This document shows, piece by piece, positions 8,526-17,886 of a stretch of 64,000 nucleotides of DNA. The stretch covers positions 4,588,001 through 4,652,000 of the forward strand of contig NZ_CP045929.1 of assembly GCF_009664835.1 (NCBI RefSeq), in the 5' to 3' direction. A model generated the notes under the pieces. That model saw only the letters and a program-made list of their open reading frames with translations, searched no databases and was not told where the DNA came from. The position numbers and the translations under genes are program-made. Position 1 is the stretch's first letter. The number at the start of each line of letters is the position of its first letter. The DNA is from Allosaccharopolyspora coralli (GTDB lineage: Bacteria > Actinomycetota > Actinomycetes > Mycobacteriales > Pseudonocardiaceae).

Positions 8526-8580
8526 GTTCACCGATCATTCACCACGAGGCCTACGGCGGTCTCCCCGCCGGCAGTATCCT
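8526..8580 (+). promoter_or_regulatory. PHO box and promoter of phoU
   Basis: GTTCACC (8526-8532) and ATTCACC (8537-8543) form a direct repeat with 11-bp period, the actinobacterial PhoP-binding PHO box. TATCCT (8575-8580) is a good -10 element, and the phoU ATG starts at 8587. Transcription would therefore begin at or next to the ATG, suggesting a leaderless mRNA induced by phosphate starvation. Confidence 0.7.
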
Positions 8581-8586
8581 GACGAT

Positions 8587-9234
8587 ATGCGTGAGGCCTA
8601 TCAGGAACAGCTCGGCAAGCTCGCCGAAGAACTCGCCGCGATGTCGACCATGGTCGGGACCGCGATGGAGCACGCCACGAAGGCCTTGCTCGACACGGAC
8701 CTCTCGTTGGCCGAACAGGTCATCGACGACGACCTCCGGGTCGACGAGGCCCGCGCCCGCTCCGAGGAGCACGCGTTCGGGCTGCTGGCGCTGCAGGCTC
8801 CCGTCGCGGGCGACCTGCGCACCGTCATTTCGACGATCCACGTCGCCGAGGACCTCGAACGGATGGGCGACCTCGCGCTGCACGTGGCGAAAGCGGCCCG
8901 TCGCCGCCACCCGCAGCCGGTGCTCCCGGAGGACGTGCGCCCGGTCTTCGACCAGATGGGCAAGATCGCGGTGAAGCTCGCGGGACGTCTGCACGACATC
9001 ATCCAGAACCAGGACGCCGACTCGGCGCACGCCATGGAGGCCGCCGACGACGAAATGGACGACCTGCACCGGCACTTGTTCACCGTGATGATGAGTTCGG
9101 AGTGGGAGCACGGTGTCGCCGCGGCTGTCGACGTGACGCTGCTCGGGCGGTTCTACGAGCGGTTCGCCGACCACGCGGTCGCCGTGGCCCGTCGTGTCGT
9201 GTTCATCGTGACGGGCCAGATGCCCAACGACTGA
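8587..9234 (+). CDS. phoU: phosphate transport regulator PhoU
   Basis: A 215-residue all-helical protein with two PhoU repeats. E/DxxxD metal-binding motifs appear around [15 protein letters not shown] and [16 protein letters not shown]. PhoU couples the Pst transporter to PhoR signalling and to persister or polyphosphate control. The gene is close to pstSCAB but separated by one regulator gene and convergent with the pst operon. Its own PHO box lies 44-61 bp upstream of the start. Length and motifs are normal (M. tuberculosis PhoY2 counterpart). Confidence 0.95.
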   Translation: MREAYQEQLGKLAEELAAMSTMVGTAMEHATKALLDTDLSLAEQVIDDDLRVDEARARSEEHAFGLLALQAPVAGDLRTVISTIHVAEDLERMGDLALHVAKAARRRHPQPVLPEDVRPVFDQMGKIAVKLAGRLHDIIQNQDADSAHAMEAADDEMDDLHRHLFTVMMSSEWEHGVAAAVDVTLLGRFYERFADHAVAVARRVVFIVTGQMPND

Positions 9235-9238
9235 GACG

Positions 9239-9252
9239 GAGTATTAATACTC
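9239..9252. promoter_or_regulatory. AT-rich perfect palindrome upstream of the XRE regulator
   Basis: GAGTATTAATACTC is a perfect 14-bp palindrome 5 bp after the phoU stop and 94 bp before the XRE/DUF5753 start. Its AT-richness is unusual here. It is a candidate operator or promoter element of the downstream regulator. Confidence 0.4.
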
Positions 9253-9345
9253 GATCTCAACAGTCCTCGCCGGGGCTCGTCTATGCCATCCTCGTTCTGG
9301 TGAACTACAGCTGTGTGACCGGTCGCCTCTCGCTGGGGGCGACCG

Positions 9346-10200
9346 GTGCGTAAAAGCCCGACCGTGCACCGGCGTCGCCTCGGCGGCGAGCTCCGGACGC
9401 TGCGGGAGAGTGCCGGGCGCACCCACCGCGAGGTCGCCGCGCATCTCGACTGTTCCCAGGGCAAGATCAGCCAGATCGAACTGGGGCGAGTGCCGGTGCG
9501 CACCTCGGACGTCCGGTTGATGGCCGACTTCTACGGCGCGGGCGAGCAGGTGGACGCGTTGATCGACCTCGCCCAGGGGTCGAAGGAGCGCGGGTGGTGG
9601 CAGGACTTCCCGACGACCGCGCAGCAGCCCGGCCTCGAGACCTACCTGGGGCTGGAGACCTCGGCGCACGCGGTGAGCTGCTTCGGCTCGGACCCGCTGC
9701 CGGAGCTGCTGCGCACCGTCGACTACAACACCGCGGTGCTGCGCTCCGGGCCACGGGATCTCGGCGAACCGGAGAAGCTGGAGCGGCTCGCCGTGACAGC
9801 CACGCGGCAGCAGCGACTCGTGGGTGAGCATCCGCTGGAGCTGTGGGCGGTCGTCGACGAGGCTGCGTTGCGGCGTGAGACGGGCGGACCTTCGGTCATG
9901 CGGGCTCAGCTGGAACATCTGGTGCACATGTCGTATCGCCGCAACGTGACCGTGCAGGTGCTGCCGTTCGCTGCGGGGGCACACCCGTTGATGTCGGACC
10001 GGGTCTCGGTGTTCTCGTTCCCGGACGGGGTAGACCCTCAGGTGGTGCACCTGGGGGACTCGGCGAACGCGCGGTTCTTCGACAAGCCCGCGGACACCAA
10101 GCCGTACCTGACCGCGTTCGAGCAGGTGTGCGCGCAGGCCTTACCGCCGAAGCAATCCAGCGCCCTCATCTCCACCATCGCCGACACCTGGACCGCCTGA
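9346..10200 (+). CDS. XRE-family regulator with DUF5753 domain
   Basis: A 284-residue protein of the Scr1-like regulator family common in actinomycetes. The N-terminal helix-turn-helix (about 12-65) includes HREVAAHLDCSQGKISQIEL. The C-terminal DUF5753 domain (about 95-275) contains ELLRTVDYNTAVLRSG and VTVQVLPFAAGAHPLMS. Such regulators are normally paired with a small DUF397 protein; none is present on either side. The start is the GTG at 9346. It sits inside the phosphate locus between phoU and pstB, which looks like an insertion into an otherwise conserved gene order. Confidence 0.88.
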   Translation: MRKSPTVHRRRLGGELRTLRESAGRTHREVAAHLDCSQGKISQIELGRVPVRTSDVRLMADFYGAGEQVDALIDLAQGSKERGWWQDFPTTAQQPGLETYLGLETSAHAVSCFGSDPLPELLRTVDYNTAVLRSGPRDLGEPEKLERLAVTATRQQRLVGEHPLELWAVVDEAALRRETGGPSVMRAQLEHLVHMSYRRNVTVQVLPFAAGAHPLMSDRVSVFSFPDGVDPQVVHLGDSANARFFDKPADTKPYLTAFEQVCAQALPPKQSSALISTIADTWTA

Positions 10201-10210
10201 CCCTCCGCCC

Positions 10211-10271
10211 GGGTGGCAAATTCGCGCGAATTTGCCACCCGGCTGTCCACAGGGGGACCGAGTTGTCCACA
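10211..10271. repeat. repeat A: 30-bp palindrome plus two DnaA-box-like sequences
   Basis: Bases 10211-10240 form a perfect palindrome with arms GGGTGGCAAATTCGC. It is followed by CTGTCCACA (10243-10251) and TTGTCCACA (10263-10271), which match the actinobacterial DnaA-box consensus and lie 20 bp apart. An almost identical unit is at 22045-22105, and a shorter palindrome at 53834-53855. It lies between the convergent XRE and pstB genes. Confidence 0.8.
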
Positions 10272-10315
10272 GGGCGGTGGTTCCCCGACCGGGGCCTCGG
10301 AGCCTCGGCGAGGAC

Positions 10316-11092
10316 TCAGCCGAAGCGGCCGGAGATGTAGTCCTCGGTGGCCTTCTGGTCCGGGTTCGAGAAGATCTTGCCTGTCTCGCCGACCTCGACG
10401 AGCTCCCCGGGCTCCCCGACCGCACGCAGGTTGAAAAAGGCCGTCTGGTCGCTGACGCGGGCGGCCTGCTGCATGTTGTGCGTGACGATGACGATCGTGT
10501 AGTCCTGCTTGAGTTCCGCCACCAGGTCCTCGATGGCGAGGGTGGAGATCGGGTCGAGCGCGGAGCACGGCTCGTCCATCAACAGCACGTCGGGTTGCAC
10601 CGCGATCGCACGGGCGATGCACAGACGCTGCTGCTGCCCGCCGGAGAGCCCGCCGCCGGGGCGACCGAGCCGGTCCTTGACCTCTTCCCAGAGGTTCGCG
10701 CCACGCAGCGCCTTCTCGGCGATCTCGTCGAGCGCGCCCTTGTTCTTCTCGCCGGTGAGTTTGAGCCCGGCGACGACGTTGTCCCGGATGGACATGGTCG
10801 GGAACGGGTTCGGCCGCTGGAAGACCATGCCGATGGTGCGGCGCACCTGAACGGGGTCCACATCGGAGCCGTACACGTCCTCGCCGTCGATGAGCACCTT
10901 GCCGTCGACGCGGGCACCCGGGATGACTTCGTGCATCCGGTTCAAGGAACGCAGCACGGTCGACTTCCCGCAGCCCGAGGGCCCGATGAACGCGGTGACA
11001 CCCCGGGCGGGAACCTGGACGGTCACGTCCTGTACTGCGTGGAACTTGTTGTAGTACAGGTTCAGGTCTTTGATGTCGAGTCGCTTGGCCAT
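10316..11092 (-). CDS. pstB: phosphate ABC transporter ATP-binding protein PstB
   Basis: The cytoplasmic ATPase of the high-affinity phosphate importer. It has 258 residues from ATG 11092. Walker [10 protein letters not shown] (37-45), signature LSGGQQQR, Walker [13 protein letters not shown] and the switch histidine in [10 protein letters not shown] are all intact. It is the last gene of pstS-pstC-pstA-pstB, 17 bp after pstA. Expression should follow the PHO box before pstS. The family assignment is secure. Confidence 0.97.
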   Translation of the reverse strand: MAKRLDIKDLNLYYNKFHAVQDVTVQVPARGVTAFIGPSGCGKSTVLRSLNRMHEVIPGARVDGKVLIDGEDVYGSDVDPVQVRRTIGMVFQRPNPFPTMSIRDNVVAGLKLTGEKNKGALDEIAEKALRGANLWEEVKDRLGRPGGGLSGGQQQRLCIARAIAVQPDVLLMDEPCSALDPISTLAIEDLVAELKQDYTIVIVTHNMQQAARVSDQTAFFNLRAVGEPGELVEVGETGKIFSNPDQKATEDYISGRFG

Positions 11093-11109
11093 GGGTTCTC
11101 CTACTGCCC

Positions 11110-12024
11110 TTACTTCGTCTTGACCGCGAAAACCTTGGACAGCAAGGTCGCGAGGAGGTTGATGAGCATGATGAGCAGGACGAGGGTGAGCGCGGCTCCC
11201 CACATGCGCGCCTCGCCCGCCGCGGTGCCGGTGGACCGCTCCATGAAGATCGTCAGCGGCAACGACGCCTGCTCCCCCTGGAACAGGTTGAAGTTGATGG
11301 CGCTGGAGTAGCCGACGAGGATCAGCAGCGGCGCGGTCTCACCCATGATTCGCGCGAGGCCGAGCATGATGCCGGTCAGGATGCCGGACAACGCGGTCGG
11401 CAGCACGATCTTGACGATCGTCTTCCACTTCGGGACACCGAGCGCGTAGGAGGCTTCGCGGAGCTCGTCGGGAACGATGAGCAGCATCGTCTCGGTGACG
11501 CGCACGACGACCGGCAACATCAGCAGCACCAGAGCGAGCGCGACGGCGAAGCCGCTGCGGTCGAGGCCGAACGTGGTGATCCACAGCGCGTAGATGAACA
11601 GTCCGGCCACGATGGACGGCAGCCCGCTGAGGATGTCGACCATGAACGTCGCCGTCTTCGCCAGGCGGGAGTCCCTGCCGTACTCGACGAGGTACACACC
11701 GACCATGACACCCAGCGGCACACAGACCAGCGCACAGACGGCCGCTTGCTGGAGCGTGCCGACCAGCGCGTGGTAGACGCCGCCGCCGAAGTCGGTCGGC
11801 AGCAACCCGTTGAACGAGTTCGTGAACCACGTCGGGGTGAGCAGGGGCGCCAGCCCTCGCTCCAGCAGGGTGTAGAGGACCCACAGCAGCGGGATCACCG
11901 CGAGCCCGAACGCGGCCGTGAACACGACGGTCGCGGAGTTGTTCTTCAATTTCCGCCCGAATCCGAGTTGCTGGAAGGCGGGCGGCGTGGCGAGGCGCTC
12001 GACGTCGGGGCTGTCGGTTCTCAT
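11110..12024 (-). CDS. pstA: phosphate ABC transporter permease PstA
   Basis: A 304-residue inner-membrane permease with about six helices. The ABC-coupling EAA-type loop is visible as [20 protein letters not shown], followed by [17 protein letters not shown]. It forms the phosphate channel with PstC. Its ATG overlaps the pstC stop by 4 bp (12021-12024), and pstB follows closely. Confidence 0.97.
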   Translation of the reverse strand: MRTDSPDVERLATPPAFQQLGFGRKLKNNSATVVFTAAFGLAVIPLLWVLYTLLERGLAPLLTPTWFTNSFNGLLPTDFGGGVYHALVGTLQQAAVCALVCVPLGVMVGVYLVEYGRDSRLAKTATFMVDILSGLPSIVAGLFIYALWITTFGLDRSGFAVALALVLLMLPVVVRVTETMLLIVPDELREASYALGVPKWKTIVKIVLPTALSGILTGIMLGLARIMGETAPLLILVGYSSAINFNLFQGEQASLPLTIFMERSTGTAAGEARMWGAALTLVLLIMLINLLATLLSKVFAVKTK

Positions 12025-13088
12025 TCTTCCCCCTTGCCGCTGCGGCTCTCGATCCAGCGGGCCAGCGCGTTGACCACGAAGGTGATGACGAACAGCACGA
12101 GTCCGGCCGCGATGTAGGCCCCGACCTGCAGGTTGTGGTTGAACTCCGCCGCGCTCAGCGCGATCTTGGACGCGAAGGTCGCTCCGACGTCGAAGATGCT
12201 GTACTCGGGCGGTGCGGAGGCGCCGCTGAGGATGACCGCGAGCGCGACGGTCTCACCGAGCGCGCGGCCGAGTCCGAGCATGGATCCACCGACGAACCCG
12301 TTTCGGCCGAACGGCCACACGGTCGTGCGGATGACTTCCCAGCGGGTCGCGCCGAGCGCCTGCGCTCCTTCGATCTGCGCGCTCGGAGTCCGCTGGAACA
12401 CTTCGCGGGTGACGCCGGTGATGATCGGCAGGATCATCACGGCGAGCACGATGCCCGCGGTGAACACGTTCGCGCCGCTGTCGGCGGGCGCGTTGCCGTC
12501 GCCGAAGATCGGGATCCAGCCCAGGTTGGCGTTGATCCACGAGGCGACCGGGTTGAGCACCGGCGCGAGCACGTAAACGCCCCACAGGCCGTAGACGACC
12601 GACGGCACCGCGGCGAGCAGGTCGACGACGTAGGCGAACGGCCTGGCGAGCGCGGCGGGCGCGTACTGGGTGAGGTACAGCGCGACGGCGGCCGAGAGCG
12701 GCATGGCGATGGCGAGCGCCACCAGCGAGCTGGCCACGGTGATCCACGCGAGATCGAGGATGCCGAAGCTCAGGTTGTCGATGTCGCTGGTGTCCCACTC
12801 CCTGCTGAACAGGAAGCTGACCTGGTTGACCTGCAGCGAGGGAACGGCCCGGATGAGCAGGAACAGGCCGATCGCCGCGATGAGCGCGACGACGAACGCC
12901 CCCGAGCCGGTCGCGAGCGACTGGAAGACACGGTCGCCGGTGCGGACCACGCTCCGGTCGGCGGAAGAGGAGACCTCGGGGGCGGAAATAGGAGCCTCCG
13001 GTCCGGTGCTGGTCGCCGAAAGGCCCCGCGAGTCCCCGGATTCTCCGGTGTCCGCGGGGCGCCGCTCGGCTTTCGTCGAGTCGGTCAC
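12021..13088 (-). CDS. pstC: phosphate ABC transporter permease PstC
   Basis: A 355-residue permease with an unusually long charged N-terminal extension (about 50 residues rich in Ser, Glu and Pro) before the first membrane helix. The coupling loop reads GAQALGATRWEVIRTTVWP and is followed by GGSMLGLGRALGETVALAVIL. It partners PstA. The gene lies 79 bp downstream of pstS and overlaps pstA by 4 bp. Confidence 0.97.
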   Translation of the reverse strand: MTDSTKAERRPADTGESGDSRGLSATSTGPEAPISAPEVSSSADRSVVRTGDRVFQSLATGSGAFVVALIAAIGLFLLIRAVPSLQVNQVSFLFSREWDTSDIDNLSFGILDLAWITVASSLVALAIAMPLSAAVALYLTQYAPAALARPFAYVVDLLAAVPSVVYGLWGVYVLAPVLNPVASWINANLGWIPIFGDGNAPADSGANVFTAGIVLAVMILPIITGVTREVFQRTPSAQIEGAQALGATRWEVIRTTVWPFGRNGFVGGSMLGLGRALGETVALAVILSGASAPPEYSIFDVGATFASKIALSAAEFNHNLQVGAYIAAGLVLFVITFVVNALARWIESRSGKGEE

Positions 13089-13167
13089 TGCTGGTGGCAG
13101 CCTCTCACTTCGGGTTCGGTCCCTCTCGAGTGCCTCGCCCCTCGACCGAGGGGCGAGGCGGGCTCGA

Positions 13168-14283
13168 TCAGGAGGAAATGGCGTTGACCGAGTTCATGAC
13201 CTTCTTCTTGAACTCCTCGGGCAGCGGCACGTAGCCGGCTTCCTCGAGTTGCTGCGGGTTGGCGTTCGCCGCGACGGTCAGGAACGCCTTGACCGACTTG
13301 GCGGTCTCCGGGTCGTAGCCCTTGGAGCAGACGATCTCGTAGGTGTTGAGCACCAGCGGATACACGCCGGGGGACTTGTTGCCGTAGACCGAGTCGAGGT
13401 CGACGCGCAGGTCGTTGCCTTGGCCTTCGATCTTCGCGCCTTCGATGGCGTTGCCGACGGTCTCGCTGTTCAACTCGACCGGGCCCGCGCCGCTGTCGAG
13501 CTTGGCGATGTCCAGGCCGAGGTTCTTCGGGTAGGACCACTCGGCATAGGTGATGCTGCCTTCGGTGGCCTTGACAGCCTGGGAGACCTGGTCGGTGCCC
13601 TGCTTGCCCTGGCCGACGCCGGGGCCGGGCTGGAACTGCTTGCCTTCGCCCTTCCACGCGCCGTTGGTGGCCGTGGAGAGGTACTTCTGGAAGTTGTCCG
13701 AGGTGCCGGACTCCTCCGAGCGGAAGAACGGAACGATGTTCATGTCCGGCAGCTGCGCGTCGGGGTTGAGCGCCTGGATCGCCGGGTCGTTCCAGTTCGT
13801 GATCTGACCCTGGTAGATCTTGGCGATGGTGTCGGCATTGAGGTTCAGGTTGTCCACACCGGGAATGTTGTAGGCCATCGCGACGGGGCCGAACACCATC
13901 GGGATGTTCCAGGCTGGGTTGCCCTGGCACCGCTCGGCGGCCTTGTCGACCTCGCCGCCCTCGGCGTCGAGCGGGGAGTCCGAGCCGCCGAAGTCGACCA
14001 GCCCGGCGTTGAAACTCGAGACGCCCTTGCCCGAACCGGACTTCGTGTAGTTGACCTGCTGACCGGGGCATTTGATGCTGTAGTCGCGGGCGAAGACGTC
14101 CATCGCGTTCTTCTGTGCCGACGAACCCTCTGCCGAGAGCGGCTTGGTCCCGCATTCGACCTGCACGTTCTCAAGCTGCGGGTTCGCACTCGCCGGGGCG
14201 TTCCGGTCGGAGCCGCAGGCCGAGAGCACGAGCGTGCTCACCGCCAGCAAACCGAACGCAGCAGCGTGCCGCGTGATCTTCAC
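13168..14283 (-). CDS. pstS: phosphate-binding lipoprotein PstS
   Basis: The extracytoplasmic phosphate-binding component. It has 371 residues from GTG 14283, which follows GGAGG by a few bases. The signal peptide ends in lipobox LSAC. Phosphate-binding segments are visible: AEGSSAQKNAMDVFA, SGSGKGVSSF, DFGGSDSPL and RSEESGTSDNFQKYL. It is the first gene of the pst operon, with a PHO box about 110-130 bp upstream. Upstream in-frame codons back to 14412 lack a ribosome-binding site and would disrupt the signal peptide. Confidence 0.97.
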   Translation of the reverse strand: MKITRHAAAFGLLAVSTLVLSACGSDRNAPASANPQLENVQVECGTKPLSAEGSSAQKNAMDVFARDYSIKCPGQQVNYTKSGSGKGVSSFNAGLVDFGGSDSPLDAEGGEVDKAAERCQGNPAWNIPMVFGPVAMAYNIPGVDNLNLNADTIAKIYQGQITNWNDPAIQALNPDAQLPDMNIVPFFRSEESGTSDNFQKYLSTATNGAWKGEGKQFQPGPGVGQGKQGTDQVSQAVKATEGSITYAEWSYPKNLGLDIAKLDSGAGPVELNSETVGNAIEGAKIEGQGNDLRVDLDSVYGNKSPGVYPLVLNTYEIVCSKGYDPETAKSVKAFLTVAANANPQQLEEAGYVPLPEEFKKKVMNSVNAISS

Positions 14284-14392
14284 TTCGTCCTCCACTCGGG
14301 AAAGAAGGCACTGGGTTGGGGAAGGCACCGCGGCCACTCGTGCCGCACGCCCGGAACCGTAAGCGCCCCGCATGGACAGGCACCGCCGAGAA

Positions 14393-14410
14393 GGTGAACC
14401 AGAAGTGAAC
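14393..14410 (-). promoter_or_regulatory. PHO box upstream of pstS
   Basis: On the minus strand GTTCACT and GTTCACC repeat with an 11-bp period, the layout of actinobacterial PhoP boxes. It lies 110-127 bp upstream of the pstS start codon. With the phoU box it indicates that the two arms of the phosphate locus form one PhoPR regulon. Confidence 0.75.
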
Positions 14411-14556
14411 AACGCACTCTAAGTAAGCAGTCCCACATCCCATCGGGTGATCAAGTGAGGGAGCGAGAACAGCGCCCGAGCGTTCCGTAACTGTGTTGTG
14501 CCGCGCCCGGAGGATTCACCCCGCGCACGGTTCCGGCGTCGCGCACCAGCCGAATC

Positions 14557-14673
14557 GAGGCGAACGGCACTCTCGCCTCGTCCTGTGAGGCGAAGGTGCC
14601 GTTCGCCTCACAGGACCAACGAGGCGAACGGCACTTTCGCCTCGTCTGATGGGGCGAAAGTGCCGTTCGCTCC
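14557..14673. repeat. repeat C: two adjacent GAGGCGAACGGCAC hairpins
   Basis: Two hairpins (14557-14609 and 14621-14673) share arms of the form GAGGCGAACGGCACTTTCGC and its near-complement. The same unit recurs at 39545-39597 and 52048-52100. They occupy the gap between the mshD 3' end and the pst promoter, where no gene is seen (14411-14748). They may act as terminators. Confidence 0.8.
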
Positions 14674-14748
14674 ATTTGAACGAGTGGCCGGACACGCCGA
14701 CGATCACTCGGTGTGATGTTGAGGAGACGCGCCGGAGCGGATGTCGTC

Positions 14749-15717
14749 CTACAGACCGAACTGGACGTCGGTGTCCCAGCGCTCGAAGCCGAGCCGTCGA
14801 TACACCGCGATCGCCGGGCCGTTGTCCCCTTCGACGTAGAGCATGACCTGCGTGCAACCGACGTCTCGGAGGTACTGCAGGCCCGCGGCGGTCAGCGCCC
14901 GGCCGAGCCCGGAGCCCTGCGTGTCGGGATCCACCCCGACGACGTAGACCTCGCCCGCACCGTCGGGATGAATCTTGGTCCAGTGGAACCCGAGAAGGCG
15001 GTCGGCCTCGTCGACGGCCAGCAGGAAACCGGCGGCGTCGAACCAGTCCTCGAATTCCTTGCGCCGGAGGTCCTCCTCGCTCATGTCCCCCTGTTCGGGG
15101 TGCCAGGAGAACGCGCGGTGATTCACCCGCACCACTTCGGCTTCGTCGACACCGGTACGGAACGCGCGGATCGTCACGCCTTCCGGAGTCACGACGTCGG
15201 GCAGGGCGGGAGCGTCGGTGTCGGTCTCCTGCAGCATGCGGCCCATCCGCCAGAGCTCACGTACCCGGTGCAGGCCGTAGCGTTCGGCGAGACGAAGTGC
15301 GCCGGGATGCTCACCGTGCGACCAGATCCGCAGGGATCCGCTGTCGGTGCCGGAGTCCTCGGCGATCTCGACACGTTCGACTAGAGCCTGGACGAGCCGC
15401 GTGCCGATGCCGAGGCGCCGGTGATCGGGGTGCACTGCGAGCTCGGCGACGAGCGGGCCCGATTCGGCGGCGGTGTCGAGGTGTGCGTAGCCGACGAGTT
15501 CACTGCGGGAGCCGCGCACGATGTAGTGCTCGGAACCGCCGACGTCGGCCTGCACGGGCTCGATCTGTTCGGCGACGCCGCGTCGTGCCGTCAGCCGCAG
15601 AATCACGTGTTCGCCGACGGGAGCGACCCCGTCGATCTTCTCGGCGTGCGTCAGCAAAGCCATGATCTCGTCGGCCTCGCTGGAGTCCAGTCCGTTCCGC
15701 CACGTCAGCTGCACCAC
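14749..15717 (-). CDS. mshD: mycothiol synthase
   Basis: Catalyses the last step of mycothiol synthesis, acetylating cysteinyl-glucosaminyl-inositol. It has 322 residues with two tandem GNAT domains: the first around VAELAVHPDHRRLGIGTRLV, the second around VYVVGVDPDTQGSGLGRALT, each with the acetyl-CoA P-loop. GTG 15717 gives normal family length and sits 5 bp after GGAG. The protein ends with WDTDVQFGL. The gene lies next to glnR, as in M. tuberculosis (Rv0819/Rv0818). Confidence 0.95.
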   Translation of the reverse strand: MVQLTWRNGLDSSEADEIMALLTHAEKIDGVAPVGEHVILRLTARRGVAEQIEPVQADVGGSEHYIVRGSRSELVGYAHLDTAAESGPLVAELAVHPDHRRLGIGTRLVQALVERVEIAEDSGTDSGSLRIWSHGEHPGALRLAERYGLHRVRELWRMGRMLQETDTDAPALPDVVTPEGVTIRAFRTGVDEAEVVRVNHRAFSWHPEQGDMSEEDLRRKEFEDWFDAAGFLLAVDEADRLLGFHWTKIHPDGAGEVYVVGVDPDTQGSGLGRALTAAGLQYLRDVGCTQVMLYVEGDNGPAIAVYRRLGFERWDTDVQFGL

Positions 15718-15798
15718 GACTCCGACCGTACCGATGTCGCGGCCGGTTCGGGGACGCCGGTCAGCGCCCACCACCGCAGACCGAAGACAACGTCTCAG

Positions 15799-16010
15799 AG
15801 TGCATTGGGGAACTGGCGATTGTGCCCGTAGGGCACGCCGCATACGTGACCAGCCGCGGCACGGTGGGACGCTCCGGCGTTCGGAGGTCGTGCCTCGCAA
15901 GGGAGGGGTTCTCGCCGCGCCCGGTACTCAAGAGGAACCCAAGGCCGCGAGACGCGAACTGGAACGGCGGTACCGGACCACCCACCCCAGTTCCACCATG
16001 CCCGCTCAGG
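15799..16010. repeat. repeat D, copy 1 (about 210 bp)
   Basis: The left end reads TGCATTGGGGAACTGG; the right end CACCCCAGTTCCACCATGC is its approximate inverted complement. Inside are the hairpin GTGCCCGTAGGGCAC, the blocks CGTGACCAGCCGCGGC and CTCCGGCGTT, and GGCGGTACCGGACCACC. The right end contains the glnR stop codon. Related copies lie at 22146-22330, 29230-29412, 58078-58205 (inverted) and 60737-60897. Confidence 0.75.
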
Positions 16011-16734
16011 AAAGCGGCGTCTGGTCGCGGGTGCGGCTGTCGGCCGGTACGTCGCTGTTCTGGCGTCCCTTGGACGGAGAGACGAACTTGTATCCGACGT
16101 TGCGGACGGTGCCGATCATGGCGTCGTAGTCCTGTCCGAGCTTCGCGCGCAGGCGCCGCACGTGGACGTCGACGGTGCGGGTGCCGCCGAAGAAGTCGTA
16201 CCCCCACACCTCGTGCAGCAGCTGTGCGCGCGTGAACACCCTGCCCGCGTGCTGTGCCAGGTACTTGAGCAGCTCGAACTCCTTGTAGGTCAGTTCGAGC
16301 GCGCGCCCCTTGAGACGAGCGGTGTAGGTCGCTTCCTCGATGACGAGATCGCCGACCGTGACGGAGTCGGGCGTCTCGTCCGCCTCGGCGGCCCGGCGGG
16401 AGGTGAGCAGCCGCAGTCGTGCGTCGACCTCGGCGGGCCCGCTCGTCGGCAGGACGATGTCGGTGACGCCCCACGCGGCGCTGACGGTGATGAGTCCGCC
16501 TTCGGTGACGACCGCGGCGACCGGCGCCTCCCCGGCGGCGAAGACGCGGCAGAGGTCACGAGCTTCGGCGAGGTCGTCGCGGGCGTCGACCAGGACCGCG
16601 TCGTGCGATCCCGCGGAGACCAGAGCCGACGGTTCGGGCGCGACGACGCGAACGGTGTGCGGGAGCAGAGCGAGAGCCGGGAGCACTGCGGCACTGTCCC
16701 GTTCGGTGGTGACGAGAAGCAGTTCGGAACTCAT
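16006..16734 (-). CDS. glnR: nitrogen response regulator GlnR
   Basis: An OmpR-type orphan response regulator controlling nitrogen assimilation genes. It has 242 residues from ATG 16734. The atypical receiver domain (1-115) keeps the Asp in [10 protein letters not shown] (D50) but otherwise has a poor acidic pocket, as is usual for GlnR. The winged helix (about 130-225) includes [20 protein letters not shown] and [17 protein letters not shown]. No histidine kinase is adjacent. Its neighbour mshD is on the same strand, and the stop lies inside repeat D. Confidence 0.93.
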   Translation of the reverse strand: MSSELLLVTTERDSAAVLPALALLPHTVRVVAPEPSALVSAGSHDAVLVDARDDLAEARDLCRVFAAGEAPVAAVVTEGGLITVSAAWGVTDIVLPTSGPAEVDARLRLLTSRRAAEADETPDSVTVGDLVIEEATYTARLKGRALELTYKEFELLKYLAQHAGRVFTRAQLLHEVWGYDFFGGTRTVDVHVRRLRAKLGQDYDAMIGTVRNVGYKFVSPSKGRQNSDVPADSRTRDQTPLS

Positions 16735-17046
16735 GTCCGGGGCCTTTCGTTCCAGGCCGCCCGAGCGGCGGGCCGGGTGTACGACCGTGCCGGTGCGACT
16801 CGCCTCAGCGGCGCCATCCGGTACAGCCCGGCCTCGTTGCCTGCGGATGCCGAAAAGAATAACGGATCGGACCGTAGAAATCCCAGGTCGAGTCGACAGC
16901 GTCACATCGGTGAACCGGATGCGAACCCGTGTTGCGGCCGTGTTTCACGCGCGTCGGGTGTTCGTTGTCATCCTCGCCGGCGCCCGGGACGCGCCGTACG
17001 GCCGATAAAGTGAACGTCGCCGGACCCCACAGAACGGACCCCGCAG
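16735..17046. other. divergent intergenic region, glnR and lmeA-like
   Basis: About 310 bp separate the divergent starts. It must hold both promoters, but no operator, riboswitch or repeat stands out and no convincing small gene is present. Confidence 0.5.
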
Positions 17047-17886
17047 GTGAAGAAGGCCCTCATTACCCTGGTCGTCGTTCTCGGCCTCTTCGTGGCCGCG
17101 GACTTCGGCGCTGCGGCCGTCGCCGAATACCAGGTCTCCAAGCAGATGCGTCAGCAGCTGAGGCTGGAGGAAGACCCGGCGGTGCGCATCAACGGCTTCC
17201 CGTTCCTGTGGCAGGCCGCGTGGGGCGACTACCGAAACGTGGAACTGGAGGCCAGGGCCGTCGAGGTCGGCGAGCTCAGCGAGGTCGGCGTCGGCGCGAA
17301 CCTGCACCACGCGAAGGTGGCGACCTCCGAGGTCATCGCGGGCACCGCGGACGAGATCGACGTCGAGGAGGTCGTCGGCCGGGTCGAACTCAAGGCCTCC
17401 GACGTCGGCCGGTACCTCAACATCACCGACCTGCGGATTTCGCCTGCCCCGAAGAACGCGCTCCAGGAGGAGTCCAGCGGCGACGACGCCAGCGGACAAC
17501 CGCAGAACCCCAGCGGCGCCGACCCCACCAGCAGCGGGCAGGAGGACGGCGGGGACCGCACGAAGGCCACCGTGCAGCTCGACGGCAGCGTCAACATCGG
17601 CGGCGAGAACGTGAAGGTCAAGGTCATCGCGGTGCTGTCGCTGCTCAACGGCAAGCTCGAGATCGAGCCTCGTAAACTGGACCTCAACACCAGCCGGTTC
17701 GGCGACATCCCGCTGCCGGCGGTCTTCGAGAAGTCGGTGCTGCAGCAGTTCAACACCACCCTCGACCCGGGGGCTCTCCCGTTCCGCGTTGTGCCGACCG
17801 CCGTGGACGTCGAGCACGGCGCGCTGATCGTCGAGGGCAAGGCTCGGGACGTAACGATCAGTGCGGGGGGCATGAGCTCGCCGTGA
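17047..17886 (+). CDS. LmeA-type DUF2993 envelope protein
   Basis: A 279-residue protein with an N-terminal signal or anchor helix (about 4-26) and a DUF2993 domain outside the membrane. An acidic, low-complexity Ser/Gly/Asp insertion (about 140-178) interrupts the domain. The M. tuberculosis counterpart in the same order (Rv0817c, LmeA) binds phospholipid and is needed for mannan elongation of lipomannan. A role in lipoglycan assembly is inferred from that homology. It overlaps the thioredoxin-like gene by 4 bp. Confidence 0.82.
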   Translation: MKKALITLVVVLGLFVAADFGAAAVAEYQVSKQMRQQLRLEEDPAVRINGFPFLWQAAWGDYRNVELEARAVEVGELSEVGVGANLHHAKVATSEVIAGTADEIDVEEVVGRVELKASDVGRYLNITDLRISPAPKNALQEESSGDDASGQPQNPSGADPTSSGQEDGGDRTKATVQLDGSVNIGGENVKVKVIAVLSLLNGKLEIEPRKLDLNTSRFGDIPLPAVFEKSVLQQFNTTLDPGALPFRVVPTAVDVEHGALIVEGKARDVTISAGGMSSP

